From an uncultured Bacteroidales bacterium (GTDB lineage: Bacteria; Bacteroidota; Bacteroidia; Bacteroidales; UBA4417), in contig CAIXAQ010000935.1 in NCBI GenBank assembly GCA_903917425.1, forward strand, positions 1 to 5,223: DNA of 5,223 bases. The letters are read 5' to 3'. Every line of letters begins with the position of its first letter. Positions within the stretch are counted from its first letter, which is position 1. A program made the position numbers and the translations under genes. Positions 1-5,025 of the stretch are shown here, one piece after another. Below the pieces are notes generated by a model. That model saw only the letters and a program-made list of their open reading frames with translations, had not been told where the DNA came from and made no database searches.

Positions 1-84
1 ACTTCGGCTGCGCTCAGTGCACGGATAAGGATGAAACCCTGCACTTCGGCTGCGCTCAGTGCACGGATGAGGATGAAATCCTGA
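1..84. repeat. Tandem pair of 42-bp repeats with REP-like palindrome
   Basis: Two head-to-tail copies (1-42 and 43-84) differ at only three positions (27/69, 37/79, 42/84). The core is an inverted repeat: TGCACT at 40-45 pairs with AGTGCA at 58-63. A smaller GC/GC stem (49-50 with 54-55) around loop TGC lies inside. The first copy is cut at the window edge, so more copies may lie outside. A second small hairpin follows the palindrome in copy 2: AGGAT (70-74) pairs with ATCCT (78-82) around GAA; the same stem in copy 1 has one mismatch. A third copy of the palindrome lies at 4590-4613. The element sits just downstream of the glmM stop codon, where it could end or protect the transcript, but no T-tract follows it. 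Related CTTCGxCTxCGCTCAG palindromes are common between genes in Bacteroidota; placing it with REP-like elements is inference. Confidence 0.85.
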
Positions 85-96
85 AACCTGAAACCT
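65..96. repeat. Heptad repeat touching the glmM stop codon
   Basis: From 65 the sequence reads in 7-bp steps: GGATGAG, GATGAAA, TCCTGAA, ACCTGAA, then ACCTAC at the gene end. The CTGAAAC unit is the same one that forms a longer array at 4631-4682. Seen from the minus strand, the AG of the glmM TAG stop codon (95-97) is also the first two bases of an AGGTTTC unit, so the array starts at the stop codon with no spacer. It overlaps the end of the second 42-bp repeat, and 42 is six heptads. Confidence 0.65.
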
Positions 97-1480
97 ACAT
101 CAACTCCTTAATATCCTGCATGATACGCTGAGCCAATTCCCCGGCCTTATCGGCCGAAACGCTTTCAGCATAAATCCTGATAATTGGTTCGGTATTTGAT
201 TTACGAAGGTGAACCCACTCGTTTCCGAATTCAATTTTCACTCCGTCAATCGTGCTGTTAGGCTGATCTTTATATTTTTCGTGAATTTTTTGTAATATCC
301 TATCCGTATCCATTCCGGGCGAAAGAGTAATTTTATTTTTCGAAATGGTGTAATCGGGATACGTTGCCCTGAGTTGCGAACAGCTAAGCTTAGCTTTAGC
401 CAAATGAGTCAGAAACAGGGCAATACCAACCAAAGCATCGCGTCCGTAATGCAATTCAGGATAAATGACGCCGCCATTTCCTTCGCCACCAATAATGGCA
501 GAAGTATCTTTCATCATTTGAACCACATTCACTTCTCCGACGGCCGATGCAGAATAGCTCTGTCCTTTGGCCTCAGTAACATCCCGCAAAGCGCGGGTTG
601 ACGACATATTGGAAACCGTGTTGCCGGGCGTATGGCTAAGTATGTAATCAGCCACTGCCACCAGGGTGTATTCTTCACCAAACATGGCGCCATTTTCGCA
701 AACAATTGCCAACCTGTCGACATCGGGATCCACAACAAAACCAACATCCGCTTTGCTGGTAACTACCGTTTTGCTCAATTCGTGCAAATGCTCCGGCAAA
801 GGTTCGGGATTGTGTGGGAAATGACCTGTAGGTTCACAATACAACTCAATTACCTGCTCAACACCCATGGCTGTCAATAATGCAGGAATTGCAATTCCAC
901 CGGTAGAATTTACCGCATCAATTACAACTTTGAAATTTGCTTTTTTAATGGCCGAAACATCCACCAGGGGGAGATCGAGCACCATTTTTATATGTTTTTC
1001 AATAAAGGTGGTATCAAGTGTATAGCTTCCCAACAAATCAACTGAGCAGTATTCAACATCCTTTAATTCAGCATTTTCTAAAACAGTTTTACCTGCAACG
1101 GCATCAAGAAATTCACCTTGAGAGTTGAGTAGTTTTAAAGCATTCCATTCACCCGGATTGTGGCTCGCAGTAAGTATTATTCCACCCTGGGCTTTAAAAG
1201 TCGTGACAGCAATTTCAACCGTAGGCGTAGTGGAAAGACCAAGATCAATCACATCCATTCCCATTCCCATTAAAGTGCCGCAAACCAGGCTGTTAACCAT
1301 AGTACCCGAAATCCGTGCATCGCGACCTATGACCACCTTAATTTTACTTTCGGGATGTTCGCTTTTAATATAAATAGCATATCCGGTAACAAATTTTACG
1401 ATATCCGATGGAGTAAGGTTAAAGTCCGGTTTCCCGCCTATAGTGCCCCTGATTCCTGAAATACTTTTGATTAATGTCAT
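95..1480 (-). CDS. glmM: Phosphoglucosamine mutase (alpha-D-phosphohexomutase family)
   Basis: A 461-aa cytoplasmic enzyme, full length for the family. It is expected to interconvert glucosamine-6-phosphate and glucosamine-1-phosphate, feeding UDP-GlcNAc for peptidoglycan and LPS. All four active-site elements of the superfamily are visible in order: the TASHNP phosphoserine loop with Ser106 (residues 104-109), the metal-binding DPDVDR loop (251-256), a GEGNGG sugar-binding loop (332-337) and the RKSNTEP phosphate-binding loop (426-432). The N-terminus SGIRGTIGG (8-16) is the usual start of the fold and fixes ATG at 1478-1480. The TASHNPxxWNALK form resembles archaeal and Bacteroidota enzymes rather than E. 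coli GlmM, and family members of this type can also act as phosphomannomutase or phosphoglucomutase, so substrate specificity is inferred. The gene is transcribed alone, divergently from the TPR gene, and its TAG stop abuts a repeat array. Confidence 0.95.
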   Translation of the reverse strand: MTLIKSISGIRGTIGGKPDFNLTPSDIVKFVTGYAIYIKSEHPESKIKVVIGRDARISGTMVNSLVCGTLMGMGMDVIDLGLSTTPTVEIAVTTFKAQGGIILTASHNPGEWNALKLLNSQGEFLDAVAGKTVLENAELKDVEYCSVDLLGSYTLDTTFIEKHIKMVLDLPLVDVSAIKKANFKVVIDAVNSTGGIAIPALLTAMGVEQVIELYCEPTGHFPHNPEPLPEHLHELSKTVVTSKADVGFVVDPDVDRLAIVCENGAMFGEEYTLVAVADYILSHTPGNTVSNMSSTRALRDVTEAKGQSYSASAVGEVNVVQMMKDTSAIIGGEGNGGVIYPELHYGRDALVGIALFLTHLAKAKLSCSQLRATYPDYTISKNKITLSPGMDTDRILQKIHEKYKDQPNSTIDGVKIEFGNEWVHLRKSNTEPIIRIYAESVSADKAGELAQRIMQDIKELM

Positions 1481-1494
1481 ACAGTTTTTTTCTG

Positions 1495-1502
1495 CAAAGA
1501 TA
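1495..1502 (-). promoter_or_regulatory. glmM promoter -7 box (TATCTTTG)
   Basis: Read on the minus strand this is TATCTTTG, a perfect match to the Bacteroidota -7 consensus TAnnTTTG. It ends 14 bp before the glmM ATG, so transcription would start only about 5-10 nt upstream of the start codon, giving a very short leader without a Shine-Dalgarno sequence. No clear TTG is visible at the expected -33 spacing, so the upstream element is weak or degenerate. Confidence 0.6.
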
Positions 1503-1596
1503 CAATTAGCCAGCCATTGAACATACTGAACAGATCAAATATTCAGGTTTTTGATTCTAGTTTTGGAAAGGCTAAAAACCCAATCCCAAAAATTAT

Positions 1597-1604
1597 TACC
1601 TTTG
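1597..1604 (+). promoter_or_regulatory. TPR gene promoter -7 box (TACCTTTG)
   Basis: TACCTTTG matches the Bacteroidota -7 consensus TAnnTTTG exactly and lies 24 bp before the ATG at 1629. A start near 1610 would give a leader of about 20 nt that is A/T-rich (TAAATTAAA just before ATG), as is usual for translation in this phylum. The only upstream TTG (1563-1565) is too far away for a normal -33 element. It would drive the TPR gene and possibly dedA and aroE as well. Confidence 0.6.
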
Positions 1605-1628
1605 CAGATCTAAAATTGGTAAATTAAA

Positions 1629-3035
1629 ATGGATAATTACGAGGAAGACCAAGAATACCTGCGCGAACTGCTCGAACGCTTCGAAAGCGTTTCCGGGGAG
1701 GGTGGATATTCCTTTTTCGATAGTGGCGAACTGGAGGATATCATTTACTATTATTTCAGTGAGGCTGAATTGGTAAAAGCCCAAAAAGCTATTGATTATG
1801 CCATGGAGCAATTTCCTGCCGAAGTAAGTTTCCAGGTATTTAAGGCTCAGTATTTTCTGAATAACGGCGAACCCGAAAAAGCCCTTGCCAGGCTGAATAG
1901 CCTGGAAGCAGTCGATCCTCAAAACCCGGATATTTCCCTTACCCGTGCCACGGTGTACAGTTCGATGCATAAACATGCTGAAGCAATTAAAGAATACCAG
2001 AAATCCTTGGCCAAGGTGGATGAAGATTTGGATGAAATCCACACCAGCATTGCTTTTGAGTACCAGAATCTTCGCGATTACAAAAATGCAGCCGAACATC
2101 TGAAAAAGGCAATCCGACTCAACAAAGAGAATGAAAGCCTCTTGTATGAAATAGGCTATTGCTACGAAATGGGGCAAATGAGCGAAGAAGCGATAGCATT
2201 TTTCACCAGCGAAATTGACACCCGACCTTATTCACTTGTTGCATGGTACAACCTGGGGATAGCCTACAGCACACTCGAATTGTACGAAAAAGCAATTGAC
2301 GGCTTCGATTATTCGATTGCCATTGATCCCACTTTTACACCGGCATATTTCAGCAAAGCACAGTGCTACGAACAAATGGAGATGTACCAGGAGGCTATCA
2401 ATGTTTATAAGCAGACTTTCGAACTCGAGAAACCCGATTCGATGACCAATTACTATATCGGCGATTGTTATGCCAGTATGGAAAAATATGAAACCGCCAT
2501 TGAATTTTACAGGAAATCCATCAGCCTCGAACGCCATTTTTCGGATGCCTGGATGGGAATCGGGCTATGTTTTGTTGAGTTGGAACAATACAGTGAAGCA
2601 TTATCGCATATCGAACAGGCTATAAAAATTGAGTCGGATAATGCCGAATATTATATTGTGCTTGCTGAAACGCAACTTGCTCTCGGACTGGATGATGAGG
2701 CAGCTTTAGCATACGAAAAAGCAAGTGAACTCGAACCTTACCATGCCGAAATCTGGCTCGATTATTCCGATTTTTATGCCGAAATAAAAAAGGATTTCAG
2801 TAAAGCTCTCGAAATACTTGAGAACGGCATTTATTACCAGGGCGAAAACAGCGCGCTTGCTTACCGCCGCATTGCTTACCTTTACGAATCAGGAAAACAC
2901 AAAGAAGCTGTTCTCGAGCTTTTTATCGCTTTAACCATGGACTATGAAGCACACACTCAACTGCTTGAATATTCAGAAAAAGCCAGAAATTCCGCCGAGA
3001 TACTTGCCGTAATAGCATCCTACAAAAATCAATAG
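1629..3035 (+). CDS. Long tetratricopeptide-repeat protein, cytoplasmic
   Basis: A 468-aa protein made almost entirely of TPR helix pairs, with about ten or eleven 34-residue units from residue 65 to about 440. The clearest is at 204-236, with W, N-L-G, Y, A and D-P at the consensus TPR positions; others begin near 136, 170, 238, 271, 305, 339, 373 and 408. The first 60 residues are acidic and helical and include the segment SGELEDIIYYYF (32-43). There is no signal peptide or membrane segment, so it should be cytoplasmic. TPR stacks bind other proteins, but no catalytic domain is present and the partner cannot be told from sequence. The protein resembles a TPR protein widely conserved in Bacteroidia, with no function known to me. 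The start is set by the ATG 24 bp after a -7 box. It is the first gene of a plus-strand run with dedA and aroE, 65 bp before dedA. Confidence 0.93.
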   Translation: MDNYEEDQEYLRELLERFESVSGEGGYSFFDSGELEDIIYYYFSEAELVKAQKAIDYAMEQFPAEVSFQVFKAQYFLNNGEPEKALARLNSLEAVDPQNPDISLTRATVYSSMHKHAEAIKEYQKSLAKVDEDLDEIHTSIAFEYQNLRDYKNAAEHLKKAIRLNKENESLLYEIGYCYEMGQMSEEAIAFFTSEIDTRPYSLVAWYNLGIAYSTLELYEKAIDGFDYSIAIDPTFTPAYFSKAQCYEQMEMYQEAINVYKQTFELEKPDSMTNYYIGDCYASMEKYETAIEFYRKSISLERHFSDAWMGIGLCFVELEQYSEALSHIEQAIKIESDNAEYYIVLAETQLALGLDDEAALAYEKASELEPYHAEIWLDYSDFYAEIKKDFSKALEILENGIYYQGENSALAYRRIAYLYESGKHKEAVLELFIALTMDYEAHTQLLEYSEKARNSAEILAVIASYKNQ

Positions 3036-3038
3036 AAC

Positions 3039-3063
3039 GGGGAAAGCGTAACCCTTTCCATCC
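3039..3063 (+). terminator. Possible weak hairpin after the TPR gene
   Basis: GGAAAG (3041-3046) can pair with CTTTCC (3054-3059) around a 7-nt loop, with GG (3039-3040) and CC (3062-3063) extending it across a two-base bulge. It begins four bases after the TPR stop codon. There is no T-run after it, only C-rich repeat DNA, so it is a poor intrinsic terminator. It could equally be an mRNA-processing or attenuating hairpin between the TPR gene and dedA, or chance. Confidence 0.3.
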
Positions 3064-3096
3064 CCAAATCCTAACCCCCAAAACCTAACCCCTAAC
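3062..3096 (+). repeat. C-rich heptad repeat before dedA
   Basis: Five consecutive 7-bp units of the form [CAT]CC[CT]AA[AC] fill 3062-3096 without a break, for example CCCCAAA and CCCTAAC. The last unit ends 4 nt before the dedA ATG (spacer TAAA). The same kind of array, in the same register relative to the ATG, precedes the gene at 4714. The minus strand carries spaced runs of G (GGGG, GG, GGGGG, GG, GGGG), so a G-quadruplex on the template strand is possible. It occupies the place of a ribosome binding site; no Shine-Dalgarno sequence is present. Confidence 0.75.
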
Positions 3097-3100
3097 TAAA

Positions 3101-3748
3101 ATGGGAATTACACAATGGATTGCTAATACCGCTGTGGCTTTTATCGCCGCTACTTCCTATCCGGGAATCTTTTTACTGATGGTACTCGAAAGCATGGTTT
3201 TCCCGGTTCCAAGTGAAGCTGTGATGCCTTTTGCAGGATTTCAAATCGTTAATTGGCAAACTACACATACTGGTCCTCATTTTACATTCATAGGCGTTAT
3301 TATTGTCAGCACATTAGGTAGTATTGTCGGTTCGTTGATATCGTATGCCATGGGATTTTACGGGGGAAAACCATTTATATTGCGGTTTGGAAAATATCTT
3401 CTACTCGATAGCCACGACCTTGAAATTACTGAAAGATTTTTCGCAAAACGTGGCGAATTGACTATTTTTATTTCCCGTTTTATCCCAATTATTCGCCACT
3501 TGATAAGCATTCCGGCAGGATTAGGTAAAATGAATATCTGGAAATTTATACTATACACCATTTTGGGTGCAGGAATGTGGAATGCATTTTTAACTTTTGT
3601 TGGAATCAAGTTAAAAGAAAACTGGACGGAAGTTATGAAATACAGCCATACCATTGACATTGTTGTAGTTGCAGTTCTTGGACTGGCATTTTTATATTAT
3701 GCGTACAAAGTATACATCAATCTGACCAAGAAAAATACCGTCAGTTAA
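3101..3748 (+). CDS. DedA-family inner-membrane protein
   Basis: A 215-aa polytopic membrane protein with the features of the DedA (SNARE-associated/VTT) family. Near the N-terminus, Glu30 and the FPVPSE motif (34-39) form the first re-entrant segment. The motif GxxxGSxxxYxxGxxGG spans about 73-89. The highly conserved KRGE, then RFIPIIR (126-132) and AGLGKM (139-144), form the second re-entrant region with its essential arginines. Hydrophobic segments lie near 11-31, 61-86, 146-168 and 185-203, followed by a Lys-rich cytoplasmic tail. DedA proteins are now thought to move lipids across the inner membrane; some (UptA type) recycle undecaprenyl phosphate. Which lipid this one carries cannot be told. 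Its length is typical and all key residues are present. It ends 2 bp before aroE, so the two are translationally coupled or at least cotranscribed. Confidence 0.95.
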   Translation: MGITQWIANTAVAFIAATSYPGIFLLMVLESMVFPVPSEAVMPFAGFQIVNWQTTHTGPHFTFIGVIIVSTLGSIVGSLISYAMGFYGGKPFILRFGKYLLLDSHDLEITERFFAKRGELTIFISRFIPIIRHLISIPAGLGKMNIWKFILYTILGAGMWNAFLTFVGIKLKENWTEVMKYSHTIDIVVVAVLGLAFLYYAYKVYINLTKKNTVS

Positions 3749-3750
3749 TC

Positions 3751-4500
3751 ATGCGGTTGTTCGGACTGATTGGCTACCCGCTGTCACATTCTTTTTCGGC
3801 AAAGTATTTTGCAAAAAAGTTTGAGACAGAAGATATTTCAGATACCGATTACCAGCTTTTCCCTTTGGAAGATATTTACATGCTTCCATCCTTAATTCAC
3901 AGGCTACCGGATTTACAAGGATTTAATGTAACTATTCCCTATAAATCAGCCATTTTGCCTTTTCTGGATTTTATTGACTCTGAAGCACTTGCCATAGGAG
4001 CGGTAAACTGTGTTAAGATTCTACGATCTGATTCAGGGATCAAACTAACAGGCTATAATACTGACGTTTACGGATTCAGACAATCGTTGATCCCTTTGTT
4101 GAAACCACATCATCGTGATGCACTTGTGCTTGGCGCAGGAGGTGCCTCAAAAGCTGTTTGCTATGCCTTACGCGAACTGGGAATATTCTTTACAATTGTA
4201 TCGCGATCGAAGCAGGATGAAAAACAGTTGCTATATTCTGAGCTAAATCAAAATATAATCAACGACAACTTACTCATTATCAATACTTCTCCAGTGGGGA
4301 CGTATCCTGAGACGCAGTTGTATCCCGACATTCCTTACCAATTTCTTGGAAATAAGCATTTGCTTTTTGACCTGATCTATAATCCCGCTGAAACCAGGTT
4401 TCTGCAAAAAGGACGAGAATCAGGTGCTTCCATTATCAATGGATCACAAATGCTTGAACTACAGGCCGAAAAATCGTGGGAAATCTGGAATGGTTTGTGA
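3751..4500 (+). CDS. aroE: Shikimate dehydrogenase (NADP+)
   Basis: A 249-aa cytoplasmic enzyme that reduces 3-dehydroshikimate to shikimate in the pathway to chorismate and the aromatic amino acids. The shikimate-binding loop GYPLSHSFS (8-16) carries the paired serines Ser12 and Ser14. GFNVTIPYK (57-65) ends in catalytic Lys65, and NTDVYG (103-108) supplies the partner Asp105. The Rossmann nucleotide loop is GAGGAS (128-133), with SRSK (151-154) where the adenosine phosphate of NADP is usually held. NTSPVGTYP (178-186), DLIYNP (207-212) and NGSQMLELQ (230-238) complete the C-terminal half. It is slightly shorter than the roughly 270 residues of E. coli AroE, which is normal for Bacteroidota. 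The ATG lies 2 bp after the dedA stop, with no promoter or Shine-Dalgarno sequence of its own. The last codons (GAA ATC TGG AAT) contain the heptad CTGGAAT that is repeated just downstream. Confidence 0.97.
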   Translation: MRLFGLIGYPLSHSFSAKYFAKKFETEDISDTDYQLFPLEDIYMLPSLIHRLPDLQGFNVTIPYKSAILPFLDFIDSEALAIGAVNCVKILRSDSGIKLTGYNTDVYGFRQSLIPLLKPHHRDALVLGAGGASKAVCYALRELGIFFTIVSRSKQDEKQLLYSELNQNIINDNLLIINTSPVGTYPETQLYPDIPYQFLGNKHLLFDLIYNPAETRFLQKGRESGASIINGSQMLELQAEKSWEIWNGL

Positions 4501-4502
4501 TT

Positions 4503-4558
4503 CTGGAATCTGGTAACTGGAATCTGGTAACTGATAACTGGAATCTGGTAACTGAATA
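4503..4558. repeat. Heptad array CTGGAAT/CTGGTAA after aroE
   Basis: Eight 7-bp units run back to back from 4503 to 4558. CTGGAAT and CTGGTAA alternate as a 14-bp higher-order unit (4503-4516, 4517-4530, 4538-4551), interrupted by one CTGATAA (4531-4537) and ending with CTGAATA. The array starts two bases after the aroE TGA stop. It contains stop codons (TAA) in the plus direction and holds no gene. Confidence 0.88.
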
Positions 4559-4560
4559 AA

Positions 4561-4588
4561 TGGAAAGTGGAAAGTGGAAAGTGAAACC
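4561..4588. repeat. Heptad array TGGAAAG
   Basis: Three perfect copies of TGGAAAG (4561-4581) are followed by a related unit TGAAACC (4582-4588). This is a third heptad sequence in the same gap, two bases after the preceding array and two before the REP-like palindrome. Confidence 0.85.
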
Positions 4589-4589
4589 A

Positions 4590-4613
4590 TGCACTTCGGC
4601 TTCGCTCAGTGCA
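4590..4613. repeat. REP-like palindrome, third copy
   Basis: TGCACT (4590-4595) and AGTGCA (4608-4613) form the same 6-bp outer stem as the copies at 40-63 and at the window start. Only one base of 24 differs, T at 4602 against G at 52, and it falls in the terminal loop, so the stem is unchanged. The palindrome is flanked by heptads on both sides, as at the left end of the window. It could fold in the transcript reading out of aroE, and may limit read-through or decay. Confidence 0.85.
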
Positions 4614-4617
4614 CGAA

Positions 4618-4625
4618 TAAGTTTG
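4618..4625 (+). promoter_or_regulatory. Possible -7 box (TAAGTTTG) for the thiamine-binding gene
   Basis: TAAGTTTG matches the TAnnTTTG consensus and lies 88 bp before the ATG at 4714, just after the palindrome. The sister repeats at 1-84 have GGATGA-type sequence in this place, so the match is specific to this copy. No TTG is seen at -33 spacing, and one 8-bp match with two free bases may be chance. Confidence 0.3.
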
Positions 4626-4630
4626 AGACT

Positions 4631-4682
4631 CTGAAACCTGAAACACTGAAACTTGCAACGCTGAAACCTGCAACTCTGAAAC
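4631..4682. repeat. Heptad array CTGAAAC/CTGCAAC
   Basis: Seven degenerate units of CTGAAAC or (C/T)TGCAAC occupy 4631-4682, some separated by one extra base (at 4645, 4653, 4660 and 4675), so the period slips between 7 and 8. The unit is shared with 79-96 at the other end of the window. It runs directly into the C-rich heptads. Confidence 0.8.
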
Positions 4683-4709
4683 CCCAATCCCCAACCCCTA
4701 AAACCTAAA
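4682..4709 (+). repeat. C-rich heptad repeat before the thiamine-binding gene
   Basis: Four 7-bp units of the form [CA]CC[CT]AA[ACT] (for example CCCCAAC and CCCTAAA) end exactly 4 nt before the ATG at 4714 (spacer TCCC). This is the same unit, orientation and distance to the start codon as the array before dedA at 3062-3096. No Shine-Dalgarno sequence is present. Confidence 0.75.
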
Positions 4710-4713
4710 TCCC

Positions 4714-5025
4714 ATGTCAGTACTTATGCAATTTGCAATGTTCCCAACAGATAAAGGTGCAAGCGCAAGTCCTTACGTAAGCCGCGTTATCGCTATGATC
4801 CGAGACAGCGGGTTGCCCTACCAACTCAGTGCAATGGGTACAATCATCGAGACCGAAACACTTGAAGAAGCACAGTCGGTAGTGAGCAAGGCGTATTCTT
4901 TATTACAAAACGACTGCAGCAGGGTTTACTGCACAGTTACTTTTGATATCCGCGAGGGTTCGACCGGTAGAATGCAGCAAAAAATCAATTCTATCGAGGA
5001 GAAAATCGGAAAGGTAAATCACTGA
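4714..5025 (+). CDS. MTH1187-family thiamine-binding protein (YqgV/DUF77 type)
   Basis: A small 103-aa soluble protein of the MTH1187/YkoF-like family, whose characterised members bind thiamine or its hydroxymethylpyrimidine part. Recognisable features are the start MSVLMQFAMFPTDKG (1-15), SPYVSRVIAMI (19-29), GLPYQLSAMGTIIE (33-46), containing the conserved Y-x-L-x-x-MGT-x-x-E core, and a C-terminal amphipathic helix (about 86-100). The length is typical and nothing is missing. The start is supported by this being the usual N-terminus of the family. Binding of thiamine is family knowledge, not shown here; no thiamine genes and no TPP riboswitch are nearby. It is separated from aroE by 213 bp of repeats, so it is probably transcribed separately. 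Its TGA stop overlaps the end of the converging DUF4342 gene by 7 bp. Confidence 0.92.
   Translation: MSVLMQFAMFPTDKGASASPYVSRVIAMIRDSGLPYQLSAMGTIIETETLEEAQSVVSKAYSLLQNDCSRVYCTVTFDIREGSTGRMQQKINSIEEKIGKVNH

Noticed and set aside
382..395. Perfect 14-bp palindrome AGCTAAGCTTAGCT inside glmM
   Set aside because: About 0.3 such palindromes are expected by chance in 5 kb; it lies within coding sequence with no sign of a regulatory role.
1596..2177. 193-codon minus-strand open frame inside the TPR gene
   Set aside because: It is antisense to a clear TPR protein, is rich in Phe, Ile and Leu as expected from the complement of acidic helical codons, and would cover the TPR promoter and start. It is a shadow frame.
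4377..4694. Minus-strand open frames of 105 and 83 codons across the aroE end and the repeat region
   Set aside because: They are produced by the repeats (the palindrome translates to a CTERSRS-type peptide and the heptads to repeated QVS or FQ units) and overlap the aroE coding sequence. They have no promoter and no resemblance to a known protein.
4501..4713. CRISPR-like array
   Set aside because: The units are 7 bp in direct tandem without unique spacers of constant length, and no cas genes are present.
4620..4713. TPP riboswitch before the thiamine-binding gene
   Set aside because: CTGAAACCTGAAAC loosely recalls the CTGAGA...ACCTGA part of a thi-box, but the conserved GGATAATGCCAGCG part is absent and the match is explained by the CTGAAAC heptads.
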